A stretch of DNA of 64,000 nt. It comes from Adenophora triphylla var. japonica (taxonomy: Eukaryota > Streptophyta > Magnoliopsida > Asterales > Campanulaceae). The stretch spans positions 180,001 to 244,000 of the forward strand of contig JAFEMH010003621.1 in the NCBI GenBank assembly GCA_022495995.1. Direction: 5' to 3'. A model generated the notes under the pieces. The model was given only the letters and a program-made list of their open reading frames with translations. It ran no database searches and was not told the origin of the DNA. Positions 21,081-32,239 of the stretch are shown piece by piece. Position numbers and translations under genes: made by a program. Numbering within the stretch: the stretch's first letter is position 1; the number at the start of each line of letters is the position of its first letter.

Positions 21081-22640
21081 AAAGAATTAAATATTAATAT
21101 TTAAAATTATTCAAAATATTAATAATTTAAAAAATGTGATAGATGTATCTGTTAATTCATTATTGTAAAATTATGCATTTTACGGTAATGAATAAAAAGT
21201 CATGTTACGACGTAACGTTGTGACGGTTGTGTGCAACATAAAAGCTTAGAAACCCTTTTAAGAATATTTAACTTATCATGTTGAGCTCAACATGTAGTCA
21301 TTGATTCTTAAATTGTCAGTGTGGACAGTCTTGAAATGCACGATTATATGATTTTGTAAATATCATCTTTGTCTATTAAAATTGCTTGAATAGTCGATAG
21401 TTTAGATATTTCGGTTGCATTCCTATTATTCTCTGAGTGTATACTAGACATGGTTGATTACATACTGTCGATTCTAATCGATAGTGTTTGATTAACCTAG
21501 CCTACGTCGTGCACTTGGAGAACCATGGGGTTATGCTGCCAAAATTACTCGATTTTCGATTATAAAGTAAATAGACAAAGTGATATTTGTAATTCATATA
21601 ATCATGCATTTCGGAATGGTATAGAAGCCAACCCCAATTCTAAACCTAATGGACATGAATTGTCCTTTCATCCTATGGAATGATATACTTTATAACAAAG
21701 AATTAAATATTACTCCATATGTCCCACTTCAAGGGTCCTAGTTTCCTTTTTGTTCCGTCCCATTTCAAGAGTCCCTTCAATAAATGGCAAGTTTTGAACA
21801 GTGTTTCGGACATTTATACCCTTATAATTTAAATATATTTACAAAAAAACTATTCATTATACTGTTATAATGTTAACATATTTACAAAAAAACCAATCAT
21901 TAACTACTATTTCCTACCCCACATTTAACTTTTACATTCTTTCTCCTCTAATTTTCTACCCACTTATAAAAAATCCAATCATTAACTACTATTCCCTACC
22001 CCACATTTAACTTTTATATTCTCTCTCCTCTAATCTTCTACCCACTTACAATTCTTTATAATTTTTTTTAAAAATTTCTTAAGAAGCATGAAATCCAACC
22101 CCAGGACCCTTGGTCTGGGACGGAGGGAGTAATATTTAAAATTATTCAAAATATTTATAATTTAAAAAATGTGATAGATGTGTGTGTTAATTCATTATTG
22201 TAAAATTATGCATTTTACGATAATGAACACAAAAACTTAGAAACCCGTTTAAGAATCATTAACTTATCATGTTGAGGTCAACATGTAGTCATCGATTCTT
22301 AAATTGTCCGTGTGGACAGTCTTGAATGCATGATTATATGATTTTGTAAATATCATCTTTGTCTATTAAAATTGCTTGAATAGTCGATAGTTGAGATATT
22401 TCGGTTGCATTCCTATTGTTCTCTGAGTGTATACTAGACATGGTTGATTACATACTGTCGATTCTAATCAATAGTGTTTGATTGACCTAGTCTACGTCGT
22501 GCACTTGGAGACCTTGGGGTTATGCTGCTAAAATTTCTTGATTTTCAATTATAAAGCAAGTAGACAAAGGGATATTTGCAATTCATATAATCGTGCATTT
22601 CGGGATGGGATAGAAGCCAACCCCAATTCTAAACCTAAAT
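21081..22640. repeat. Tandem duplication (about 0.6 kb) in the CACTA intron
   Basis: Copy 1 is 21081-21648. Copy 2 starts at 21696 (CAAAGAATTAAATAT), is split by a MITE, and resumes at 22130-22640. Both contain ATAGTCGATAGTT, TTCGGTTGCATTCCTATT and GAAGCCAACCCCAATTCTAA in order. Copy 2 has lost about 45 bp after GATAATGAA. No coding region is seen. Confidence 0.88.
21713..22129. mobile_element. Stowaway-type MITE
   Basis: The 417-bp element starts CTCCATATGTCCCAC and ends GGGACGGAGGGAG. It is flanked by the TA duplication (21711-21712, 22130-22131). The unfilled TA site is visible in copy 1 of the surrounding duplication (AAATATTAATATTT), which confirms the insertion. It contains two internal repeats of AATCATTAACTACTATT. 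Confidence 0.9.
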
Positions 22641-22742
22641 GAAGTGTCTTATTGCTTTTAAGTTTGAAATTCAAATTTAGGAAATGATAATGCGTTAATT
22701 ACATCAGAACTGTTAATATATTATGAAATGCAGGAGTTAATT

Positions 22743-23858
22743 ATGTCTAAAGAAGATCGTAGTTTGATGGATAATCGTAGGAATCCCGGTAGAAGGGGTG
22801 TCCGACCTCAATTCTTAGAAGGTTTAGAACATTTCGTGGAGTTTGCTAGAGCGCATCCCCAGTGCATGCGTGATGATAAGATTAGGTGTCCTTGTAAAAA
22901 GTGTAAGAATAGAAAATTTCTGAGTGTTGGATTTGTAAAGAAACATCTTATGGAGGCAGGGTTTGTTGATGTTTACAAGGTATGGGTAGCGCACGGGGAG
23001 CATTATGTGGCTGAAACAAGTGTTCGTAATTGTCCTACTGTATTACGTGGTCCGCCAAGGGAACCTGAACATTTGGTTGATGAAGAGGAGTCGTTTGTGG
23101 GTTTGGATGATATGGTTTGAAATGCGGCTGGCCTAGAGTTTGATTAGAACCCTAATCCAAAAGAGGCACCAAATCATGTTGCAAAGAAGTTTATGGATTT
23201 AATGGACTCTGCAAATGAGAAAATTCATCCTGGTGCAAAGGCTACAGTGTTAGAGCAAGTGACTGAGCTTCTAACTATCAAGGCTGATACAAATATGAGC
23301 CAACATACTTACGATCGTATCATGTCATGGGGACAACGGATGCTACCCGAAGAAAATAATATGGTTCACAATTTTTATGAGACAAAAAAGTTGGTGGGGC
23401 ATATTGGTCTTGGGTATGTTAAAATTTATGCTTGCAAGAATCAGTGCATGCTTTTTTATAAGGAAAATGAGGGTCTCAATTCATGTTCGATATGTGGACT
23501 TAGTAGGTATAAGCCACAACATCGTGGTAGTGCCAAGCACAAGAAAAACGTGCCTCGGGCTCAGTTGCGCTATATGCCGCTAATTCCCAGGTTGCAACGA
23601 ATTTATGCATTGAAAGAAATCTCAGAAGCCATGTGTTGGCACAAAGAGTGTCCTTGTGAAGATGGTGTGATGACTCATCCTTCTGACGGTGAAGCATGGA
23701 AACATTTTGATGTCACTTACCCTGATTTTTCTGCGGATCCTAGAAATATAAGGTTGGTGATATGTACGGATGGTTTTTCTCCATTTGGACCAGGGGCAAA
23801 ATCTTATTCATGTTGGCCTTATATGTATTTGAGTTTGATAGTGAATGAATCAGTTTAG
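22743..23858 (+). pseudogene. CACTA TNP2 transposase, N-terminal fragment
   Basis: The ATG at 22743 opens the transposase-associated domain (to about 23060). It shows the cysteine cluster CPCKKCKNRKF and the KVWVAHGEHY block. A frame break at 23120-23192 is followed by 23193-23858 with the start of the Transposase_21 domain: NFYETKKLVGHIGLGYVKI, CSICGLSRYKP and DPRNIRLVICTDGFSPFG. The frame stops at 23858, just after the SCWP block. The whole catalytic remainder of TNP2, normally several hundred residues, is missing. This fits an internally deleted, non-autonomous CACTA element. It lies after the duplicated intron sequence and before the second gene in the same orientation. Confidence 0.85.
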
Positions 23859-23991
23859 TCTTAATTCATATAATATTTTATAAATAATGTTTACATTTTA
23901 TTATTGTAGTCTAAATGAATGCTTGCTACTATTTAAATTTTGTTCTACTTGATTCATTTTCTGTCTACATATTTTATATTCTAGTTTAGAT

Positions 23992-24417
23992 ATGTCTGAT
24001 CGAGGTAGCAATCGTTCAAAGAGAGGGAAATTTGCAACTTTTGTGCATGGTATTATTTCATCAAGGAGGGGCACTAGTTCTGAACGTAGTGCAGAGCATC
24101 CAGTCTTTACAGATAAGGATGTGACCAGTCCAGGTAATGGGAGCTCTAGTGTTTCCGTTAGGGAGACTAATGAACCATCCAGGACGGTTCTCTTGGACGC
24201 AAATATTGATGCGGAAGGAAAATGGGAAATTTCTATTTCTCCCAGTGGCCAGTAAGTATTATTTCATTGTAAATGTCATATATTTAAATGTCAATTCATT
24301 ATTTATATTATTTCTATGTTACATTTAAAAGTTATACATTGATTTTATTATCTTTTTATTTGTCTATATATTGATATATTGTTTTTTAATTAATATCTTA
24401 ATAGGTTTGTACATGGT
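23992..24417 (+). pseudogene. CACTA second gene (Ptta/En/Spm type), 5' part
   Basis: The exon 23992-24251 begins MSDRGSNRSKRGKFATF and is rich in Ser, Arg and Gly. A canonical intron GTAAGT...ATAG (24252-24404) follows. The next exon starts at 24405 and is cut after 13 bases by the gypsy element at 24418. The phase across the intron is consistent and leads into QFVHG. Across the target duplication the frame continues at 37647. The product would be the TNPA/TNP1-like protein of the element, which in En/Spm binds the subterminal repeats. Confidence 0.75.
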
Positions 24418-25141
24418 TGTGATGTACCCGATTTTTATTATTTGAAAAATCAAACGGAGTCGCCATGCCGTTTTTGGCTTAAGGGCCAAAACTTTGAAAA
24501 ATGCCCGAAATGAGAGATTTGGGTTCGGAGGTCACGTTACACTCCGGGAAGAACGATTAGCACGTTCACCCGGAATGCCTCGTAAAACGAGTCTTCCTAA
24601 CTTGTAAACAATTTGTGTGTGTGTGTGTGTGTTTTGCAAAAGGAATTTTCTGGAAATAAGAATTTTGACCGGACTGGACTGAGATTTATCAAAACAGTGT
24701 GCTTCTGTGAGTGAAATATGACTGAAAAACAAAATGTCTATCCATTACATTCATGTCCGCGCAGACCAGAGCGAGAGTCAATTCTGTCCGCGCGGATGGG
24801 ACAGTAAATATTTTTTTTTGCAGCTTTCCAGTCTGATTCTGTAAATTCCAGAATGTCAACTGGAGTTACAGAATCAGAACTGGAGTTTGCAACAGAAAAT
24901 GATAAGTAAAAACATTTTTGAATTTTGCATCCATGCTTGTCCCCACTTTACTTAGGCTTTGATTAGTGATCACTAAACATGATTAGTGGTGATCTACTAT
25001 ATCAAGCCATCCTTAGGGTACATTAGGACTCGGAAGCACTTCATTTGCTTGGGATGGGGAGATTTAACATCAAACAAAGATTAATGTATGAAAATTGAGT
25101 TTAGGTTAAGGGTGTATCAACCTTAGAGTGGATTTCTAAGG

Positions 25142-25559
25142 TGGTCATTAAGATGACCATCCTTGAGATCTTTGAACTCAATGTATCAACTTCACCCTTT
25201 TTGTAACCTATGAACCTCAATGATCTTCATCCATGGAAATTGTTCCAAGGTGAAGACCTAAGGCTAGAGAACACATTTACAAGGAAGTAAAAGCAATTTA
25301 GACCATTTAAAATGGTCATCCATGGAAATTTATTCCAAGATGACCACATTTTATGTCAAGTAAGAACTAATTAACATAAAAGAAGATGAAAATGGGAATA
25401 TGGACCATTTAGTGTGATCATCCATGGAGATGAACTCCAAGGTGACCACACTTGAGGCCAAGAGACCAAGTAACAACTAGTTAATGTAAAGAGAAACAAC
25501 AATAAGCTAAAAAAATGTAGATCCTTGTAGAGAATCATCCATGGAGATGAACTCCATGG
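25142..25559. other. LTR hairpin array with co-varying stems (left LTR)
   Basis: There are five hairpins: 25142-25159, 25224-25256, 25313-25346, 25411-25452 and 25539-25559. The last four share CCATGGA on one arm and TCCA on the other. The inner stem is TGGAA/TTCCA in two and TGGAG/CTCCA in two. The outer stems differ (CTTCA/TGAAG, TGGTCATC/GATGACCA, AGTGTG/CACACT) but remain paired. Confidence 0.7.
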
Positions 25560-25877
25560 AGATCCTCTTGGATCTAGGACAAGGGATGAACAACAAGCAA
25601 GTGAACAAGTTACATCTTTAAAATGTGAGATGTATGCATGGATGAGGGATATTAAGGTAAGGAGAAGGAGGGTTTACCAATGGTTGTACCCTATCTTCCT
25701 TGGATTTGTGTTTGGGGCTTGAATATGATCAAGATTTGTGTTGGGGTTTTGTGTTTTTTGCTTGGTGTTTAGGCTGTTTTCTGGGTTTTTTACGAATATA
25801 ACAGTAGGGTTCGAATGGTGGGATGCTTTAAACTGAGAGAGAATGATTTAATTTATAGGCTGATTTTAGATTTCAAA

Positions 25878-25925
25878 GGTATCCGCGCGGACGAGACTGA
25901 GTCTCATTCCTGTCCGCGCGGATGA
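25878..25925. repeat. Long GC-rich inverted repeat in LTR
   Basis: ATCCGCGCGGAC and GTCCGCGCGGAT form a perfect 12-bp inverted pair. GAGAC-TGA-GTCTC nests between them. A second pair of the same GC palindrome lies at 24754-24798. The counterpart is in the right LTR at about 37350-37395. Confidence 0.75.
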
Positions 25926-26506
25926 GGATGTTGGCGTGCCTGACTTTGCAGAAAGCAGTTTTGGCTACTTGCATTTAATGAAAAGTTGGTCAATTTCTTG
26001 GAAATGACTCTTCCCAACCGGTTTTTGACCTATATTTGTTATTCCTTTATGGTCCTTTCTTGTTAAATTGCCTTAGAAAATGACCAAAATGCCCTTAAAT
26101 GTTTATTTGACGTGAAAGTCATTAAATTGGGCTGAAGGAACATTGGCGGCTTAGATTGGGACACTTACAATAGCCCCTCGGCGACGGCACTTTCGGAGGA
26201 AGTGGGGTCGTCGATAAAAGTGAGGTCCCAATCTACTAGGGAGAAGAAGGTGACCATCTTGGTCGGACCGCTTGGGAAAGGAATGACCATTTTGGTCTGA
26301 TGGCTGCACCTAATGGTTGGCTACCTACGTATCCTTAAGAGGAATCAAGCCGATCGTAGTTTGGGTCTTTCGACTATCTTCAGACGTCGACCCTAGAGTG
26401 ACTGTTTTAGGATGTCAACCTGGTAATGATTTCGGTTTGTCGAATTTAGAGGATGATTGCGATTTATCGCTTTCCTCGTGTTTCGTGTCGAAACTGAAGT
26501 GATAGC

Positions 26507-27115
26507 GTTTAGGTGCCTCAAGCCTTGAAGATGGCGTTTTAGGTGCATCAGACCTTGAAGATGGCATTTTAGGTCCCTCAGACCTTGATGATGGTGTTTT
26601 AGGTGCCTTAGACCTTGAAGATGGCGTTTTAGGTGTCTCGGACCTTGAAGATGGCGTTTTAGGTGCCTCAGACCTTGATGATGGCGTTTTAGGTGCCTTA
26701 GACCTTGAAGATGGCGCTTTAGGTGCCTCGGACCTTGATGATGGCGTTTTAGGTGCCTCAGACCTTGAAGATGGCGTTTTAGGTGCCTCGGACCTTGATG
26801 ATGGCATTTTAGGTGCCTCGGACCTTGAAGATGGCGTTTTAGGTGCCTCAGACTTTGATGATGGCGTTTTAGGTGCCTCGGACCTTGAAGATGGCATTTT
26901 AGGTGCCTCAGACCTTGATGATGGCGTTTTAGGTGCCTCGGACCTTGAAGATGGCATTTTAGGTGCCTCGGACCTTGATGATGGCGTTTTAGGTACCTCG
27001 AACCTTGAAGATGGCGTTTTAGGTGCCTCGAACCTTAAAGATGGCATTTTAGGTGCCTTGGACCTTGAAGATGGCGTTTTAGGTGCCTCGGACCTTAAAG
27101 ATGACCGTGTTGGTC
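26507..27115. repeat. 30-bp tandem array with 60-bp higher order
   Basis: About 20 units of GACCTTGAAGATGGCGTTTT plus AGGTGCCTCG. From about the fifth to the seventeenth unit, GAAG and GATG alternate almost strictly, giving a 60-bp dimer period. Because 30 is a multiple of three the minus strand stays open (27047-26415) and would give repeats of SRSEAPKTPS. I regard this as a consequence of the array, not as proof of a protein. Confidence 0.85.
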
Positions 27116-27189
27116 GAGTGGCTGGACCTATGGTAGGCTACCTACGTATCCCGAATGGGAATCAAGCCTATACGTAATTCAAAAACTGC

Positions 27190-27435
27190 TGGAGATGGAA
27201 ATGAGGAAAGAAACGGGATTCCGTTAACTTTCGCTGAGGAAATTGGGCTTACGTTTTACTGCCGGAGGTGAAAACGAGGAAAGAAACGGGATTCCGTTAA
27301 CTTTCATTGGAGAAAACGGGCTTACGTTTTACTGCCGTAGATGAAAATGAGGAAAGAAACGTGATTCCGTTAACTTTCCTTGGAGAAAACGGGCTTACGT
27401 TTTACTGCCGTAGAAAGAAACGGGATTCCGTTGGC
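27190..27435. repeat. Tandem array, about 70-80 bp units
   Basis: Three to four copies of GAGGAAAGAAACGGGATTCC followed by GTTAACTTTC and GGGCTTACGTTTTACTGCCG. Confidence 0.8.
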
Positions 27436-27439
27436 TTTC

Positions 27440-27640
27440 GTCGGGGATGAACCTAAGTTGAGGTTTAGTTCAGGAGTATGAACCTAAATTGGGACTTAGT
27501 TCAGGAGTATGAACCTAAGTTGAGGTTTGGTTCAGGAGTATGAACTTAAATGGGGACTTAGTTCAGGAGTTTGAACCTAAGTGGGGACCTGGTTCAGGAG
27601 TATGAACCTAAGCTAAGGTTTTGTACCTGAGGGAGACTAT
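27440..27640. repeat. Tandem array, about 30-bp units
   Basis: Six copies of GTATGAACCTAAGTTGAGG followed by TTTAGTTCAGGA, with point variation. Confidence 0.8.
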
Positions 27641-27829
27641 TTGAAGGTGTTCTCGCTGGGGAAAATTCGGGCTTACGAGAACTGTCGGGGAAAAGGGTGA
27701 CCGTGTTGGTTAAGTGGCTGGACCTATGGTAGGCTACCTACGTATCCCGGATGGGAATCAAATTTGTACGTAGTTCGTCAAAGAGGTGGCGATAACGAGA
27801 GGCCACAGGCTTTGTACCCAAGATTGACT

Positions 27830-28860
27830 GTTCTTAGGAGAGTCACCCCAGGTTTGACTGCATTTGGGAGTCACCCGAGGTTTGACTGTATTTGGGAGTC
27901 ACCCGAGGTTTGACTGTATTTGGGAGTCACCCGAGGATTGACTATTTTTGGGAGTCACCCGAGGTTTGACTGTATTTGGGAGTCTCCCGAAGTTTGACTG
28001 TATTTGGGAGTCACCCGAGGATTGACTATTTTTGGGAGTCACCCGAGGTTTGACTGTATTTGGGAGTCACCCGAGGTTTTGACTGTTTCTTTGGGGAGTC
28101 ACCCGAGGTTTGACTGTATCTGGGAGTCACCCGAGGTTTGACTGTATTTGGGAGTCACCCGAGGTTTGACTGTTATCTGGGAGTCACCCGAGGTTTGACT
28201 GTATTTGGGAGTCACCCGAGGTTTGACTGTATTTGGGAGTCACTCGAGGTTTGACTGTATTTGGGAGTCACCCGAGGATTGACCGTATTTTGGAGTCACC
28301 TGAGGTTTGACTGTTATCTGGGAGTCACCCGAGGTTTGACTGTATTTGGGAGTCACTCGAGGTTTGACTGTTATCTGGGAGTCACCAGAGGATTGACTGT
28401 ATTTGGAAGTCACCCGAGGTTTGACTGTTATCTGGGAGTCACCCGAGGATTTGACTGTTATCTGGGAGTCACCCGAGGTTTGACTGTATTTGGGAGTCAT
28501 CCGAGGTTTGACTGTATTTGGGAGCCACCCGAGGATTTGACTATATTTGGGAGTCATCCGAGGATTTGACTGTTATCTGGGAGTCACCTGAAGTTTGACT
28601 GTTATCTGGGAGTCACCCGAGGATTTGACTGTATTTGGGAGTCACCCGAGGATTTGACTGTTATATGGGAGTCACCCGAAGTTTGACTGTTATCTGGGAG
28701 TCACCCGAGAATTGACTATTACCTGGGAGTCACCCGAAGTTTGACTGTTATCTGGGAGTCACCCGAGGATTGACTATTATCTGGGAGTCACCCGAGGATT
28801 GACTATTATCTGGGAGTCACCCGAGGTTTGACTGTATTTGGGAGTCACCCGAAGTTTGAT
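27830..28860. repeat. Large 28/30-bp tandem array
   Basis: Roughly 35 copies of GGGAGTCACCCGAGG followed by TTTGACTGTATTT or TTTGACTGTTATCT. The two tail variants are intermixed, with runs of the longer tail toward the right. Open frames in it are by-products of the repeat. Confidence 0.9.
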
Positions 28861-29810
28861 GACAATGCTAGTAATTGACTAAGATATGCTTTCATACCTG
28901 AGCTGTGCTTACCTGTAGCTGCCGGAAGGACTGAGGCTACGGCTGATGTTGATGAAGAGCTGTCGGATTGCCGTTCGCGGGACGGTCTCTGTTGACGATT
29001 TGCTGTCTTTGGAGGCATTTGTCGGATAGGACATGAACTTTGCTGTTTGCCATGAAAAACGGATTTCGCTGATAACTTGGCGGCGACGGGGCCGATGACT
29101 TTTTGATTCTGAGAGGTGGACCCGATGATTCTTTGACTCGAGGGATGGACCCGAGGATTCTTTGACAAGAGGGGTGGACCCAATGAATTTTTTTTGACTC
29201 TGAGGGGTGGACCCGATGATTTTTGACTTGAGGGTCTTGCCAGTTATTTGGGCCATACTGTTGAAGTCATTGTCATTACGCTTCGATGGAGACCATCCTT
29301 GCTGCGAAGAGGCTTCAGGTCGTAACGGAAAACTGGTCTTTCATGTTTGAATTGCTGCATTTGTTAGTAGAGAGGAGGATGCATATATGACATTTATGAT
29401 GACAGATGCATGCATAGAACCAAAATGATTATGAGACAATGTATGAAAGTATCACTACATATATTCGCAAGATGATGCATTCACTTGCTTTTGGAGATGC
29501 ACTTAGCCCAAGCTTTTGGCAGGGAAATTATGATTTATGATCTTCAATCACTTAGGGTTGTTCCTATTGATTCAAGTTTTGTGCATGCAACATGAGCCCT
29601 GGGGAGATTTTTGTGGGGATGCATGGTGATGAGAGGGGATGTATTGGGGTGTATGTGTCTGGAGACTGTTTGAGACAGATTTTGAGCAAGTGGTGGCGTA
29701 CTCTGAGAGTGTAGGTTGCAGCAGATTGATTCATTGCTGATGAGAACAAAGTGTGTCGTGCATCCGAGACGGCAAGCAGCAGAGAACGTGCAGAGAATGA
29801 TCCCGGCTTG
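28861..29810. repeat. Degenerate array and unique sequence in 3' region
   Basis: At 29098-29235 four to five units of about 30-35 bp contain GAGGGGTGGACCCGATGAT and TTTTTGACT. The remainder has no recognisable coding sequence; minus-strand frames here show no family motif. Confidence 0.6.
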
Positions 29811-32239
29811 GCGAAGCCCCAGTTGATGATGCAAAGCAAACCTGGAGGGAATCTGGTAAGGGACAAATCAATCATATAACAAAGGGAGGAACCCAACGTG
29901 GACCAAGGTGGTGAAGCCCCAGCTTGAAGAGCTGATATAGGAGAACCTGAGAGAACCTCTTAGCGAAGCCCCAGCTTGAAGAAATTCAAAGCAGTCTTAT
30001 TGCAGACAAAGTTATCATGTGGTCAAGGAGGCACCCATCTTTTCAAACTTTAGTCAATTAGTCACTAGACAAGACTCGGAAATATTTACGTGCAGGGGCA
30101 CATCTTTCGAAAAGTGGGAATGTATCCCGAATTTGTGTATGACACTCTCGCTTTTGAGTTTAACTCTTTTGGGAGAGTATAAGCATCACAAGGTATGGAA
30201 AAGTGTATGGAAACCCCTGCTGACAGAAAGACAATGTTTGGCTCTATTTCCTTATGATGGAGACAGAGAAGACTTGTCGAGACACTTGAAAATTTGTCTT
30301 ATTCATGATGATCACAAAGCTGCTTAAAACCCTTTATTGATGTTCGGGCTATTCGAACACTAAATCTGATATGAACAAATATTTTGATTAATCACAAGGA
30401 GAAAACCAACTGATATCGAGAATCAAGCTCGGAAGGACGGAACGTGTATAGGGACGGTCCTTGATGATACCGATTTTTTTTTATTTTTTTTTGAGATTTG
30501 TTTGTGTTTTCGACTGAACCAATTATGGTTGCCTACGTTCCCTCCATTATGAAGAGCTCAGGTCGCCGTAGTTCGGGCTTATCCCGATTGAAAAGAGAAT
30601 GAATGTTGAAATTCGAGGATTTGAGGACCTTTGAGGATTTTGAGGATTGAAAAAAAACATGTCCTCCTGGAGTGTCGATGAAAGGCACGAATGTCAAGCG
30701 CCAGTGGGACATCCACGACAAGTGTTTGGGGAAGAGAAATGAAATGTGCTCACATGAAGTGCCAAATGAATGGATTGAATTTGCACAATCTTAGATTGAT
30801 GACTTTGAGCCAAGATGGATTAGATTCCAATTTAAGCAAGCAATGAAGCATTACTTTGACTTAGCTCTCGAAGATATTAGAATGAAATTATTATCCGATA
30901 GGGACTGTAGCTGGGTTTCCGGGCTTCGATCGGCCATCGGGTGATTTAGGATATCATGACCTCTTTAAGATGAGAGGTCGGTTGGGTTTTTTACTGACTA
31001 AGCCTCTAAAGATGAGAGGTTGGCTTGCAGGGATGTGTTTAGGATTTCTAAGGTAAGGAAACTGATTTGCCTCTAAGAATGAGAGGTCAGATTTTGACTT
31101 TGGCCAAAGGCAAGGGTAATGGTAACAGGAATATCCTCTAAAAGCGAGAGGTTAAGGAAATGGGAATATCCTCTAAAATCGAGAGGATGGCTTGGAATTG
31201 GTTAAGGTAAATGGGAATATCCTCTAAAATCGAGAGGATGGCTTGGGATTGATTAAGGTAATGGTGAGAGGAAGTCCAAGCTATCGAGAGCTTTTGCGAA
31301 TCTTGCGAGAATTCGGGCTCCTTTTTGATCATTGGAGAGCTTCTTGAGAAGTCGGAGACTTTTGCTGAATCGTGAGGATCGACAGTCTTTTTTTTTTTTT
31401 TAAAGGCCTTCTGGGACATTGAGGATTCTTGCTGAATTGTGAGGATTTAAAATCCTTTTTTTTTTTTTTGACTTGGAAAGCCTCCTGAGGAGTTGAGGAT
31501 TATCTTTGTCCTTCCTTCATGGCTTGAGATATTTTGCGCATCGCCGACTCTCGAAGTTAACTTCTTGGCCTTGCTTGGACTTCTCTCAGTAAGGAGCAAA
31601 GGTGATGGCTAAACAGGGTTTCAAAACATGCCGATCTTGAAATGAAAGGGTATTGTTTAGTGAGGGTGAGGTAATGGCTTTCCTAGAGTGAAAGGCTTCA
31701 ACCGCAATCCCTACCGGATGACCTAAACGAAATTGAGTCCTCATTGCTTGCTTAAGCTTACTTGAGGAAGATTCATGCAAATTCTTGATCAACGAAATGA
31801 CGAGGATGATGAAAGAGATGTGAGAGTATGAGGTGCAAGATGGGGAGTTGGTAGGCCCCAATTTGAGAAGGATATCAATTGATTTTCTCACTCCGATTAA
31901 TTTAAATATTAATCATTTCAAAGAATTAGTGGTTGAGCAGCACAAGTGATCATTTAGGATAAAACCATTTCAATTAAGTGTAACGTGGGTGTGCAAGTGA
32001 TGTCTCGAGTCTAGCAAGAAAAGAAAGAAGACATATATATATTGAAATTTTAAATGATAGTTAAACTTCTTACCACAACATTCGAGGTGGACTAAACCAA
32101 CAAGTGCCCAAGACGGACTTAGGTGAAAGAGAAGTACTAGAACCTACTAAGGTTGACTAAAAGACTATTTTAACATTTCAATTTAATTTAAAGATAGGTA
32201 GCCCCTAGTCTAGCCGCTCTTTGCTGTTGGACCATGCAT
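29811..32239. other. Former pol/3' region with further degenerate repeats
   Basis: The phrase GCGAAGCCCCAG(CTTGAAGA) recurs three times in 29813-29985. At 30965-31260 the motif CCTCTAAAATCGAGAGG, a near-palindrome, recurs six to seven times with ATGGGAATAT and GGCTTGG(A/G)ATTG spacers. Poly-T runs lie near 31390 and 31457. No RT, RNase H or integrase motif is seen on either strand. Confidence 0.55.

Larger units (their letters stand above)
24418..26169 (-). repeat. 3' LTR (left copy) of the Ogre-like element
   Basis: In plus orientation it reads TGTGATGTACCC to GACACTTACA. It holds a GT microsatellite (24614-24632), two pairs of the GC palindrome TCCGCGCGGA (near 24754-24798 and 25880-25926) and the CCATGGA hairpin array (25142-25559). 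The G-rich GAGGGGCTAT, on the minus strand just inside it, is the likely polypurine tract. Confidence 0.93.

Noticed and set aside
26415..27047. 210-codon SRSEAPKTPS repeat protein
   Set aside because: The frame is open because the unit is 30 bp; no start context, homologue or neighbouring domain supports a gene. Kept only as a note.
27830..28860. CRISPR-like regular repeat spacing
   Set aside because: Units abut without unique spacers and lie inside a retroelement in a plant genome; this is a tandem array.
30019..30327. 102-codon plus-strand frame within the Ogre-like element
   Set aside because: Opposite to the element, no domain recognised, composition like its surroundings.
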